Source: Pachypanchax playfairii
Lineage: Eukaryota; Chordata; Actinopteri; Cyprinodontiformes; Aplocheilidae
NCBI GenBank assembly: GCA_006937955.1
Contig: SSNP01000052.1
Coordinates: 3,213,560 to 3,277,559, forward strand
Direction: 5' to 3'
DNA length: 64,000 nucleotides
Both the position numbers and the translations under genes were made by a program. This document shows positions 49,850 to 61,674 of the stretch, in pieces. Position 1 is the stretch's first letter, and each line of letters starts with the position of its first letter. The notes under the pieces are model-generated. The model had not been told where the DNA came from. It saw only the letters and a program-made list of their open reading frames with translations, and did no database searches.

Positions 49850-52800
49850 CACACATAGGTTATTATATGGCTCAAGCATTATTTTTAGTTCATTATTATT
49901 ATTAAACAATAAATCTAAAGCCTCACTTCTCCATAACAATGTCTCAAGGTTTTATTCTAATATAAAACTTGAGTAGATGAAACTGGGAGTCACACCTGAC
50001 TGTCAGTGGGAAGGTATGCTGGGATGTCTCATGTCTCGGGCCCTCAGGGCTGTTTAAATGAAGACTGATAACCATGTGAATACCAAACAGCAGACGTATC
50101 AAGTGTAAAAAAATCCACTGATACCAACATAATTACTTAATAGCTGCAAACTAAACCAGGATTTTCATATCAGGCTGAGACTCCATCAGCTGAGTCTCAG
50201 GGAATCAACACGTCTGATAAAGCGTCTCATTTAGCTCATCGTCCACCAACAACCTCATCCAGACTCAGGAACAAACATCCTTACTGCAGCTCCACTCAGC
50301 AAAGCAATGAAACTACAAATCCATGACTTCTTTCTTATTGTAACCACGTGATCACATTCAGTAGGTTTGTGCTCATGCAGCACGTGCACCCATCTGAACA
50401 TCTGAAGCTGCCTGTAACTCACTCAGTTTTGTAAACACTATCATTCCACCAGGACTCACAGCGTTTATGATACATGAACATACTTTAAGACAGAAAGATT
50501 AAAACAGTGTGAAACAAGAGTTTGAGTGAAGCAGTTGTTTATGTTTTGGAGGTACTGACCTGGACAGCACAGCAAACGGAGCTCCTCTCTTCTCCTCAGA
50601 TTTCACACTCCAGCTCCCTCCTGACTGCCTTTTCAACTTGGTTCCTCCACTCTTTCAGACATAAAAGTCACAGACAGGGAAGGGAGGGTGTGCAGGACAG
50701 CCAGGCTTTTCTCTCCAACCACGTCCTCTTATTATTTTCTGTAATCAGAAAACAAAAATCCTTCCACACACACTCTTAGGAGAGAAGAAGAGCAGCAATA
50801 ACACTGCTCAGTCATCCCATCTCCCTCCTGTTCAAATTTAGAGGCTGGATTTAGGCTGCAAGGCGAGCTCTACTGGGCATGCCCACAACCAAGAAGCACA
50901 TTTTGTAATGAACGCTCACTTCCTCCCTTGTTCTTGCCCGCCTCCTCCTCCCTGACAGCTCTCCCACCTCCCCTCTCCCTAAATCTCTCAGTTCAGCAGG
51001 GATCAGGAATGCTGCTGGTGGATCAAAGTCCACTTGGCTTTGAGAGGAAATCCTCACGTTGTGGAAGGACAAAAAGACACACTTTCGTTAAAACAAACTA
51101 AAAAAGCTCAATTATTTTCAACTTTTTGAATTTTGCACATTATCAATATGCATCTGTCAGTCATGAGATCCATTACAACATGAAACAGACCCTGCATTAT
51201 TAATATCATGCTACAGGAACTGATTGTTTCAGCTACCTTTCTTCTTCTGCTGATCTTTATTATAATGAATAAAATGAATCTAATAACAGAAAAATCCATC
51301 TAAAATTATTAATTCAACTCTTGGAATTTGGAGGTATTGTATTGATATTTTACATGTGGAAGAACATTTATATTAATATTTACATCAATATAATATTTAC
51401 TTTGACTTTAAAAGTTTTATTTTAATCTATAATGTTCAACTTTTTAAAGGTTTAATAATAATGAAGCATGATGTGAATTCATCGCTTGTTTGACAGAAGA
51501 TGAAACAGAGTTTGGAACAATGTAACATCCATTCTGCATGACGCTTGTACACACATGCTGATAGGATGATAACTTCATGTGGAATTAGCTGCTTAGAAGC
51601 TGAAAAGTCAGTTTCTGTTCAACACCATGTGACATCTTCGTTCAGCGAGTCTGTCTAGTCTGTGTGCTATCTGAGACACATCCTGCTGACCCAGATTCTC
51701 CACAGCTAACTATCAGGACACCATGTTTTAGAACTAGGCTGTGGAATGAGGACAGTGAGTCGAGACCGGCAGACACTGAAAGAAAGTCCTGCAGCATCAT
51801 GATGAACTACTTTTAAATGGCAGTTTGACAACTGAGATGTAAAGAAATATTGTATAAAATGAATACTGATGGACACTTTTACCAGTGACCTCTGAGATTA
51901 GCTTATTTCAGACAAAAATTGTATTTCCGCAGATGTCCTGCACGCTGAGCGAGAGTCATCTGAAGGAGGGAGATAAGAGTCGGTTAGGGGAGTCCAAGTT
52001 TGACCCTGAGAGGTCAGAGGTCATGGGAAGCAGTGGGTCAATATGAAGATGAGAGGTCAATTTCACAGCTGGATAAAACAGAGCAGCATGTGCCGAGGTG
52101 TCAGCAGCTGACGGAGGGATGGGGGAGATGGGGGAGATGGGGGGAGGGACTGTCACTAGATCACAACTGAAAAAGGGAAAGTGGTGCCAGTCAAACCTGA
52201 AAAGTAGCAACATCTAAAAATAAATCATCTAAACCTGTTAATAACAAACTGTGTACAGTAGCGTCGGGACTTAAAAGGGTCTTTATTAAAGAGGTCATCG
52301 TGTCCAGCTTGGCTTCACTCTCGGATGTTTAGTCACATGACATCATGCATTCACCTAAAATCTGCAAAAGCATTTGTTGTCAGTTCACCAGGTACTGAGA
52401 TGTTTGTTTCATTCTCCAACTCACTGGCTCGATTTGAGAAGTAATTTAACACAACTGAGATATTAAAACAGCTAATTGCTCTTTAACTTTAGTTATGCTA
52501 GCAGTGATGGAGCAGCAAGCTGCATTTTACCTGATGCTAGCTGCTTTACAGTGAACTGCAGTGATCAAGTAAGATGTTTACACATTGTATTATGTACATA
52601 ATATACAACATAAATAATAAAATCTGCTATAAGCCTCAACAAGAGTAAATAGTCTTCTTGGCCGTGTCAGCCATCAGAGTCTGCAGACCACACTGATCTG
52701 CTCCTTTTAGCTCAATACCAACACATTAGCCTCCTGACACTGGGTCTCTGAGGACCTGTGACCCCAGCTATTGTCTGGCTGTAGTCTGTCCCGGCGAGAG

Positions 52801-53862
52801 ACCCAACACCAAACAAAGCTCTGTCATTAACTCTGACCCAGCCACCATGACCTGCAGCCCCCTGCAGCCCGTCTGGGATGAAATGAAGTGGACTAGACAA
52901 ACACAACGCGTCGTTCATCAACCTTAACTCCCCTGACAACAACGCGCCCTCTGAAAGGAACACGGATTGACAAGCGGCTTACAGGCAACACAGGAACAAG
53001 ATCTACCCAGCTGTCCCTGTGCAAACAGATGTGTGAGGTCCATCGTCGCAGTGCAACAGGCCAACACTAACTACATGGTGAACAGAGGGTCAAATGCAAT
53101 CAACCTGGCCAGACAGTTGTTTGTTTTCTTGTCTCCAAAGTCAATAAATAAATAACTGCTAGCTAGGAATGCAGAACGACATGCTGCACTGGATAAGAAC
53201 AGAACTCGAGTTTCTGTATTTATGTCAATAATCTGATCCTGGATGTTTTTGTTTATTTGTTTTGTTTTTTTCATCTTAACTTGGACATAAAACAGAAAGA
53301 GAGTAGAGGCTACAGGTCAGATGAGACTCATATTAAACCAACACAAATGAAAACAGTGAAAAGCACTTTGATGGAAAAAATATAACTTAAAAACATCTTT
53401 GAAAGTTAATAAAATGATAACATTTATAGACTACACTGATTTAATTGATGGATTTTTTTTTAATATTTGATTATTTGCAGGAACTCTGACAATATAGAGA
53501 ACAAAAATCTATGATGAGCTATGAGTCCCTGTCAGAGGAAGAGCTGGAAAACACTGTTTGAATATTTTACATGAAATGAAACTCAAATCTGAATTACATT
53601 AACTTCAAATATTATTTTAAAGCTTTTATTTTCTTAAATAAGAATATTAATTCATAATTTACTGCATCGAGGTACTTCAACAAAGGGACTGGAGGATTTT
53701 CAGTTTCAGCTTTTGGCTTTTTATTTGTAATGATTTGCTCATAAGTGAAATATTACACATCTGTTTTCTTTAGCAACATAGAAAAGTTTCAGTGTTTTTA
53801 AGTCATTAACTCATTCAGACTTTTACACACTGAAAAAAACTGTTGAGATTTTTAAATAACCA
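49850..53862. other. Noncoding stretch, no gene seen
   Basis: Mostly AT-rich. Patches at 50520-51060, 51950-52200 and 52690-53130 are less AT-rich. A GGGGGAGATG-type short tandem lies near 52117-52146. Frames up to 85 codons have no domains. A TATA-like or splice-supported gene model could not be built. Confidence 0.4.
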
Positions 53863-53865
53863 CCT

Positions 53866-54180
53866 GCTGCACGGTGGTGCAGTTGGACGCAGTATTACAT
53901 TGCAGCAAGAAGGTCCTGGGTTTGAAACCAGGCTGGACCTTCATGCACTGAGTTTGTTTGTTCTCCATGTGCATGTGTGGGTTTTCCTCCGAGGACTCCT
54001 GCTTCCTCCCACAGACCAAAAACATGCTTGGCAACTTTAAATTGTCCCTCTGTGTGAGTTGTTGTCTATGTGACCCTGTGATGGACTGGCAACCTGTCCA
54101 GGTGTAACCCCGCCTCTCGCCCACTGACTGCTGGACATAGACACCAGCTCCCTGTGACCCTGAAGAGGAATAAGTAGGTA
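53866..54180 (+). mobile_element. tRNA-derived SINE, best copy
   Basis: It starts GCTGCACGGTGGTGCAGTTG (box-A-like TGGTGCAGTTGG) and carries a box-B-like GGGTTTGAAACC. Then follow a GTTCTCCATGTGCATGTGTG, a CTTCCTCCCACAGACC phrase, ACCCTGTGATGGACTGGCAA, CCTGTCCAGGTGTAACCCCG and a GACCCTGAAGAGGAATAAGT end. This near-complete copy serves as the reference for the other fragments in the window. The layout resembles the V-SINE type of fish, but I cannot fix the family name. Confidence 0.85.
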
Positions 54181-54184
54181 CAGA

Positions 54185-54975
54185 TAATGTCATGACCAAA
54201 CAACCTGGGCCAGTGTAGATGGAGCCCACACATGGAGCAGCAGCGCCCCCAAATGGAACAAAGACACAGTGCAGCAGCTACTTTACTGAGTTGTGGACAC
54301 AAATATGTTGTTCTTATGCATTTACTTGTTGATAATTGGAGTAAAAATTGGGATACTTTCCTGAAACAAACCCATATCTTAAACCACTGGAACTAAGACA
54401 TCAAGAGTTTATCTGAAACATCCAGAGCAGCTGGATGATGTGGTAGAACAGGGTTTCTGTATTTCAGAGGAGGTTCAAGAAAATCTAAATGTCTTGGTCT
54501 AAAAGAGGAATGATCCAGTCAACAACCGTGACTAGATAATTAACCTTTACCAGCGCTGACTAGTAATGGAAGGAAATGTTGCTACTGTCTGACTTCAAAC
54601 TCACAGAAAACCTCCAAAAACAACCACAAAATGCAGAAACAGAACAGATCCAGTGAAAATGCCTCTGAAGGTTCGAGTCCATGAAAACATTTTCATCCAA
54701 ACAGAAATGCTGTTTTGAACAAATGGAGTCTTGTCAGGAGGAGCATGGGACTGATGACAGGTCTGAGAGGTGAGCACTCATCTGTTGTTAGATGTAACAT
54801 GAGGAAAAAACAACAACTATAAATGTGAACAGTGTGAATTTGTTGCTACATGTTTATTTCTACCTGATCTGAGCAGGTGACATGCAGCTTTAAACTATGT
54901 GCAAACAACACTTCAGTGAAGTGCATCAAAGTGTAAATGATGCAGATCCTTTTATACATGCAACGGAAACATAAA
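54185..54975. other. Noncoding stretch, no gene seen
   Basis: AT-rich DNA directly downstream of the SINE. I recognise nothing in it. Confidence 0.45.
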
Positions 54976-55050
54976 TGTGTTGCGACATAGTTGGACTTAT
55001 ATTACAATATGACACATTATACAGTGTAGTATAATGTGTCACAGCCCTAC
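54976..55050 (-). mobile_element. Terminal part of a nonautonomous DNA transposon
   Basis: Read on the minus strand, the edge TAGGGCTGTGACACATTAT resembles the end of common fish DNA elements that begin TAGGGCTGTG. It includes a perfect inverted repeat with 13-bp arms (55010-55022 and 55029-55041) around a 6-base loop. The other terminus is not seen. Confidence 0.4.
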
Positions 55051-57841
55051 AGGGTCTAACTTCACTGTAAAATTTCAGTGATTACATTGTTCAATTTTTT
55101 GCTGCTAAATTTAAGGAAACTACTAAAATGATATTAGCTGAACTCAAAAGGTTTGAAGAATAGTTCAAAGCATTTTAACTGACATTATGAAAATCTACAA
55201 CTTTTATTGACCTCAGTTATGATGTCAGCTGTCATGTGACTGTGGATAACAAACCCATTTTATCCTATTAAGCATCTAACCTAAGCTCTAAAAGGTGAAA
55301 CTAAAAATAAAACTACCGTCCTGTAATTAAAATGTCGGGTCTTACCTGTAGAATATCAGAGCAGGAGCTCCTGATGCCTTCAGAGTCACTTCCTAATGCA
55401 GAGCAGCAGCTTCACCTCACCAGCTCCACTTTTATAGTGTGGATCTTGCTGCACAGTGCAAACCAAGGGAATGGATTTCTGAGACAAAACCTTCGCCTCA
55501 ATTGATCCACCCTTGAAGGAAATAAATACATTGTCATCAGTGATGCTCTTTGTTAATGCTCCTGTTGGCGGGCCTGGAGAGTGATTCACTTCCAAACAGC
55601 CAACATCAATCCATGAGCTATTAACAGACCCTCTTGTCATTATGCAGAGAAGGTTATCAATGCTGTTTTTGATTCTGCACAGCAGTCAATAAAATGAAAA
55701 AGCACAAGTCGACTTATTTGATTGTAAGCTTGAGGAGAAAAGTTCAACAGCCAATCTACATGGACACATTCCTAAAATGATGATAGAATTAAACTATCTT
55801 TGATCATTAAAGCTGCTTACCTGCATCTCAGACTATTGTACCAGTTTCTATTGTGTTATTGGGATTTAAGTGCTTTACTGTTCAGAGACACTGAAAAAAT
55901 AAGCCAAGGTGATAATTCAAAGGTCCTGGAGACTATTGAGCTGCAAGAAGCAGCAGCAAAGTTGGTTGTTTGAAAGTTATAGCTGCTTTCACACTGTTGG
56001 AAAAAGAAGGAGGGGCCCAACTGTCTCCAGGGGCCCCGTCACCGATAATTAGCGATCAATCACGAATTAGTCTAAAAGCCTGAAAAGAACACGAAGAGCA
56101 CTATTAGACTGCAAAGATTCACTGCTCTCCAATAATTGCTTTGGAATTTTACAGGGAACCAAGATGTTCCTGCAGGGTTTTATCACAGTGTCTTATCACG
56201 GCCATAAACTACCGTCCAGGAGCTTTCAACACACCTTTTAGATGGATAATAAGCTTTAAATCATTCATGATGACCATCACTAAAAGTGACCTCTTTTCCC
56301 TCTGATACATGAAAATCAAATCTTTTTTTACAACAGTTAAACAACCGTCATGTTTCTGTATAAATGATAAGAGATCTGAATGTCTGACAGTGAGTATAAA
56401 GTTATATTCCTCCTCACATTCATGCAAGTGTCAGTGTGATAACAGATTTCTAATGAGTCCGTTTGAGGACATTTAAATTGGGACGTGTAATTCGATCTTA
56501 AAACCGGTTTAGAATCCTGTTTTGTTTGAATCAGATCAGATCAGATTAAGATTTATTCCATCAGGTTTAATTCTGGACTAAAGATCACTGAAACTGAGAT
56601 TATTACATCCTGGTTCATGGAGTTAAACCACTGTGATTAATCTGAAGTAACTGGACTGAAGTTGCGCATATTAACATAGAATCAACCATTGACAGACTGT
56701 TAATATACTTACATATGTATCGTATAGTAAATACATATAGCAACAAGTTTAAATGTCTCCTGTTATCAGCTGATACTGTAAGCAAAGTGATGTGAATGGT
56801 CCTACCCTCTGTGAGCTACACGGTACACACCTCCCTATGAATGATATGATGTTTGACACAGTGGCAGTGGGACACGTAGGACGGGGACATGGACAACCCC
56901 ACCAGAAGAGGTTCAGTAAGCATGAAAACAACAATAAAAACAGAATTTTAGAGATACTGGACGGCCTCGACATATTCCCCGACAATAAATGCTGACAGCT
57001 GGAGGATCTTGAAATTGCTGCGGTGGGTGTTTACCTATTTTACTACAATAATTTTCATAAGATGGTTGTCGGTAGACTAGAGGAAGGTTCCAACCCACCC
57101 GTATGAAGAAAACATGAACTCTGCAGCCAGCATGCGACAGGACATCACCTCCTTCTCCAGGATTCATCAAGTTATTGATGCTGCAGCCATAACAACTTCC
57201 TGTAGGAACCAGAAGAGATTTATATGAACCTATTGCTCGTATGGATCATGTGACCAGTGCTTTAACTCGGTAAAGAAGTAGCTCCTTAATTCATACAACC
57301 CCACCCACCCAAATGCCCAGGACATGAACGCACCTCAAAGTGCAAACTGGACTCTCAAACTCAGGTAGTTTTTACTTTTTCATTCAGATTGTTTAAACTG
57401 CAACATGGTGTCTGATGGTTTATTTCAATAACAAACAGTTTATGTATATTGACCTATAAAATGTTTCTCTAATGGGACCCTCTCACCATGTCACTCACAG
57501 CTCTGTACAGTTTGGATTCATTCTGCCTTCTGTTCTGACTCACTTTGGATTCTGGACTGGATGGTGTTCAGGAATGTTTCAAGTTAACCAGATTATAACC
57601 TTTAGATGATTCTGGGTTTCCTAAGAAGCTTTAATCAAGTTTCCAAGTGGTTCAGCTGATCAGCTGTTTCTGCCCCGCCTAGTTCATTGTTCCTAATCAC
57701 TTGAATGTATCAAGCTCCATATTAACCTGCCTGCTGCTACAACAAACTCTTGTTACTAACAAGCTCTCCTCCTGCATCTCCACACTCACTGACTGAAGTT
57801 CATCTCCCCCTGCAAACACAACAGTTAGGTAAATAACATGT
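55051..57841. other. Noncoding stretch with candidate conserved elements
   Basis: Patches 55380-55680 and 56010-56210 are rich in homeodomain-type cores (for example GATAATTAGCGATCAATCA near 56044-56062). They keep balanced composition without an ORF, as conserved enhancers often do. The part 56780-57180 is also GC-richer. No gene model is supported before the candidate exon at 57870. Confidence 0.4.
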
Positions 57842-57978
57842 TTTTACCTGTCTCTCTCTCTCTCTGCAGGTACTGCAGCTTGCAGCTGGCTCCTCCCTTC
57901 TTGGGAGGAGCTGTGAACACCAGTTTTGCGTTCATGCTGCCAGTGCGCCGTGTGGCAGCTTCTGCAGGGCTTTTTTAA
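57842..57978 (+). CDS. Candidate terminal coding exon, unknown protein
   Basis: A strong acceptor (polypyrimidine TCTCTCTCTCTCTCTGCAG ending at 57869) precedes an open frame. With one leading base assigned to the previous codon, it reads 35 residues (YCSLQLAPPFLGGAVN, then TSFAFMLPVRRVAAS, ending AGLF) to a TAA at 57976-57978. An AATAAA at 58513-58518 would end a 3' UTR of about 540 bases. The coding part would be 57870-57978. No upstream exon was found and I recognise no family, so this may be a chance splice-like site. It would be the tail of a plus-strand gene convergent with the transcobalamin-like gene. Other AG sites within 20 bases make the exact boundary uncertain. Confidence 0.2.
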
Positions 57979-58512
57979 TGTGTTTTTAATGTGTTCATGT
58001 TGTTTGGTTTGTAGTTGACTTGAAGGTGTTTCCTCCTTTTTGCAGAAAGTTGTATTTCCTGTTACAATTAATTACTTTTTAGATTGTTTTGTTTTGCTCA
58101 GTTGACTTTTACGTAAGTTCTTGAGTAACAAATGGACATTCTTTTTCATTTAATCACGCTGTGCATTTTCTTCCTGGACAATATTTTTGTTACTTGTTTC
58201 ATGTCTCCAAACCCTGAATGTAACAACGGTGGTTGTTCACCTTTTGCTTTAAAGATCTGCCCTAAAGCAACAAGACAAAGTTGGGAGTCAGTCATCAGCA
58301 TATTTACAGTTTTACTGGAATAAAACAATTTAAAACTGTTCAGCGTAATTATTAAGTTTAAATTCAATTTTCTGAGCCATAAAAAATTATTTTAATTTAC
58401 TGTATGTTTTATTTATTACTTGTGATACTTTTCATACTTTCTGTTAATTAAAAACTTGTTTGGGATTTTAATAGTTGTCTTTCTGTCATATTGAGAGGAA
58501 ATGCAACATTTT

Positions 58513-58518
58513 AATAAA
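58513..58518 (+). promoter_or_regulatory. AATAAA motif downstream of the candidate plus-strand exon
   Basis: A canonical polyadenylation hexamer. It is the first AATAAA after the candidate stop at 57978. It could equally be chance in AT-rich DNA. Confidence 0.25.
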
Positions 58519-58958
58519 ACAAAGTCAGTTCTTACCACCGAGTTTAGAATCTGGAAACATTCGTTCTTGTAACGTTTGAGGAATTCTGCCTGTTAATGTG
58601 TTCAGAGCTTCATGGTAAGTAAACATGCTCAAAAACTACAAACCTGAACTGTAAGATTTATATTAAAACACTATAAAACAGATTAGAAATCATTTGCGCT
58701 CATCTAAACTCGTCATTGAGGTGCATGTTCATGCCTCATCTTATCATCTCATGAATGTTTTTAATGACATTCTGAAAACGTGAGAGAAAGATCTGGATTC
58801 ATGATCCAGATCTGGACCAGTTCCAGCTGCAGACAAGGTGAACTGAGTTGTCTTTGTTGTTGTTGTTGTTTTTGTTGGGAATAATAACTGCTGAGGGATT
58901 ATTGACTTCTCCTGATGACCAACAGATTCAAAACTTTGGAGGCTTTTGAAATGCAGAT

Positions 58959-58964
58959 TTTATT
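58959..58964 (-). promoter_or_regulatory. Polyadenylation signal of the transcobalamin-like gene
   Basis: AATAAA on the minus strand, in the context GACAATAAAATCTGC, about 80 bases past the TAA stop. The transcript would end near 58935-58945, giving a very short 3' UTR. Confidence 0.7.
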
Positions 58965-59044
58965 GTCACTCAGAAACAAACAGCTGGATGTTTGAAACAT
59001 TCCAGCAGATGATCGCAGCATGTCGAGCAGGATCAGAGGGATTT

Positions 59045-60177
59045 TTACCATGTTGTGAAATTAAAGATGATTTGCTCATTTGCGTTGGGAATATAGCATC
59101 CAATACCTGCAACAACAACAAAACAAACATTTAAAACATCAGTAAAATCTCATTCAATTAGATTTATATTAATCTTGGTGTGTATGAATAATTGAGATTT
59201 TCACTGTGAACTTACCAACATTTGGACGCATGATGCTGTTGTCTGTTTTCTTGACCAACAACTCCCAGTAAGTGTGTTCTTTATCATTCCCAGCGAGACC
59301 GTTCACACTCTCCAGGTACGGGCCGTAGTTTGGATCCTCTGAATAAGTGAACCTGTCAGATAAAACAGCAGTTCTTTATGTTCAGCTGCTGATTGAAAGC
59401 TTTGAGAAAGATATTGGTTTGGTGCTGCAGGATTTTTGTTGCCATGGCTACAAGAGTTAAAGCCATTTGTAGAACAAAATGGTCTCAGAAAAACAACAGC
59501 GACCTCCAGTGTCTCACTCATGGTACTTACAGCCTCCTGCAGACTTTTAACTTGGATTGACAAGCTGTTTGACAAGCTTTTGGTTGAAGTGACAGAATCT
59601 AACTCGACATTTTTGTAGGATGTTGTTGCAAAGTAAATTCTACAGGAAAATCTTTTGTTTGTGCAAGTTTAAGATATTTTCTGCGCATTAGCAAGATTTA
59701 ACATTAGAAGTCAGCTGATAATTATCATTTTGAATGTAAATCTTTAAATAAAGCTGAATTATTTCCTCTGTTACATTAAAATGCATTTAATCACTAGCTG
59801 CTGTAGTAAGTAGATGATGTGTATCAATACAAACAGTTTCAAGCTGTATATTGTATTAATCTGAGGATTTTAAGTATATAAAGTACTTGAAGTTTTCATC
59901 AGACTCCATGAGTCGTCTCATCGCTCCGATGAGGATCCCTCTGTAAACCACATGAGTGCTGTAGGTCAGAGGCTCTTTGTTCAGCAAGCTGTTCTTCACC
60001 ATCACCTTGATGGGAACCGGATCACTGGCTGAAGAACACAAGACAAAACACAAACCCCCAAAATGAATATTAACGTATTTTCTCCCTCACAGTTTAATTA
60101 TCTGTTGTAAACTTACTTTGTGTCAGAATCCCTGGAAGCAGCAGCAGCAGGGCGGTCAGCAGGTGAACAGGTACCAT
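59045..60177 (-). CDS. tcnb-like: Secreted transcobalamin/intrinsic-factor-like beta-domain protein, 4 exons
   Basis: The coding exons are 60117-60177, 59887-60028, 59216-59352 and 59045-59106. All have GT/AG boundaries (donors GTAAGT, GTACTT, GTAAGT) and the phases join to 134 codons including TAA. Residues 1-20 (MVPVHLLTALLLLLPGILTQ) form a signal peptide. The remainder is one transcobalamin-type C-terminal domain (DUF4430), with DPVPIKVMVKNSL, a GILIGAMRRL helix, EDPNYGPYLESVNGLAG, the hallmark TYWELLV, and the terminal GIGCYIPNANEQIIFNFTTW. Classical transcobalamin, haptocorrin and intrinsic factor carry a large alpha-barrel before this domain; here it is absent, so vitamin B12 binding is not assured. 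One N-glycosylation sequon (NFT) is near the end, and the mature domain has a single Cys. Zebrafish genes named transcobalamin beta a/b are likely relatives, by recall. The start was chosen as the in-frame Met directly before the hydrophobic core. A noncoding 5' exon is possible, because TTTTATTCCAG lies upstream. Confidence 0.9.
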
Positions 60178-60950
60178 CGTTATGGCTGTTGTACAGTCAG
60201 CTGAAGAACCCGGTAAGAACTCTGTGATGACTGGAATAAAACACAAGAAATCAGCTTGTTTTATTCCTCTTATCACTGTTAGGTAAAGGTGTGGACTTAT
60301 TAACGTTATCGATCTTTGTTTCAAGTATTTTACAATGTTCTTATTAGAGCCAAATCAAATATGACTTTGTACTTTTATTAACAAGGTAAGGAGTTGACTG
60401 ATAAAACTTGTGAAATGCAGGAGTGCTGATAATGGAACAAGTTCAAAGCACCTGATGTTTTATTACTTTAATAAAAAGCTAAACAAACGGTCATGTCAAG
60501 GTAAACGTCTGGCTCTAACTGCTTACACGTCAGAATAAATTAGTCCAAAAATTCCTAAATATAATTACAAATTTTAATCTCTTTTATTGAATCATAAACA
60601 GCAACACATTGTGCATTTATGTAAAGATTTAAGCATTTATTATATTTTACTCAACACTCTCTGTTCTTTCTCCTGGTTTTAATGGTACCGGAGCAGGAAG
60701 CTGCTGGAGCATCAGAGTTCTACTGAACATCTCTCAGACATGTGACAGGCTGTGGTGGTTAATGACTGTCAGTTAAACTTGAAAGGATCCAAGTCCATCG
60801 TAATGCACAATCATCCAGCATTTTATTAGAACACCTGTTTATTTCTTTCTAATCCAACAATCACTTTGCAGCATGAAGATAAAATAATCATTCATCGATC
60901 CACCGTAGGGAAACATCCAGAGTAGCAGAAACAGGATGAAACAGAAACAC
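60178..60950. other. 5' flank of the transcobalamin-like gene
   Basis: AT-rich DNA. On the minus strand a GGAATAAAACAAGC phrase about 90 bases before the ATG could be a weak TATA-type element, and TTTTATTCCAG could be a splice acceptor for a coding-plus-leader exon. Neither is proven. Nothing else is recognised. Confidence 0.3.
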
Positions 60951-60954
60951 AAGA

Positions 60955-61310
60955 TACTTTATCCTGTGACATCTCAGTCCCCACTGTGAGTGGGGTCGAC
61001 CTCCCCTGGCAAACTGTGCTGGTGGTTCTTGGAGTTACTTGCTGGTTCTCACTCGTTCCCAGTGGCTGCTTGGCAGGATCTGGCCCTACTAGACTCATTC
61101 TGGTTCCTGGTGGGGGGTGATTGTGTCTCAGGTCTCCAGATCATTCCCATCTGTTCTTGCGTGCCTTGCAGCCAGCAGGGTCAGCAGGCTTGTTGCTGGA
61201 GCCCACTGTACAGTGGTTGTGGGTCAGCCACCTGAGTGGCTGGTGGGGGCCGTGGTTGCTCCTGTGGTGGTCCTTCTGGGACTCAACTGGGTTGATGCAA
61301 AATAGAAATA
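60955..61310. repeat. GC-richer patch, possible dispersed repeat
   Basis: The sequence (CCCCACTGTGAGTGGGGTCG, GGTTCCTGGTGGGGGGTG, CCTTCTGGGACTCAACTGGG) stands out from its AT-rich surroundings and has overlapping open frames in three phases. It ends right before the SINE at 61358. It looks like a decayed mobile element, but I cannot name it. The short CCCCACTGTGAGTGGGG is an 7-base stem-loop. Confidence 0.35.
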
Positions 61311-61357
61311 AAAAGAAAACAAGATTCATTATATATTAAACGTGGGACATATACAGT

Positions 61358-61598
61358 ATACAGTATATCTACACCTGGACAGATTGGCAGTCCATCACAG
61401 GGACATAAAGACAGACAATCACTCACACTGAGGGACAATTTAGAGTTGCTAATTAACCTCTTGCATGTTTTTGGACTGTGGGAGGAAACCGGAGTTCCTG
61501 GAGAAAACCCACACATGCACGAACATGTGAACTCCACGCAGAAAGGTCCCAGCCCGGTTTCAAACCCAGGACCTTCTCACTGCACCACCGTGCAGCCT
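61358..61598 (-). mobile_element. tRNA-derived SINE, copy 6
   Basis: On the minus strand it starts GGCTGCACGGTGGTGCAGTG (box-A-like), has box-B-like GGGTTTGAAACC, then TTTCTGCGTGGAGTTCACAT and TTTCCTCCCACAGTCC. It ends near CTGTGATGGACTGCCAATCT and GTCCAGGTGTAG. It is the same family as 53866-54180, in opposite orientation, truncated at the 3' end. Confidence 0.85.
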
Positions 61599-61674
61599 TA
61601 ATAAAATACAGGTTCATTTAAATCATGAATACTATATAATACACTAATAAATGATCTGTATGGAGCTTATAGTC

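Noticed and set aside
53866..54180. Possible tRNA gene from box-A and box-B-like motifs
   Set aside because: The motifs sit at the head of a multi-copy SINE with a long non-tRNA body. I could not fold a complete cloverleaf.
59303..59575. A 90-codon minus-strand frame overlapping exon 3 of the transcobalamin-like gene
   Set aside because: It runs from intron 2 through the acceptor in a different frame from the conserved domain.
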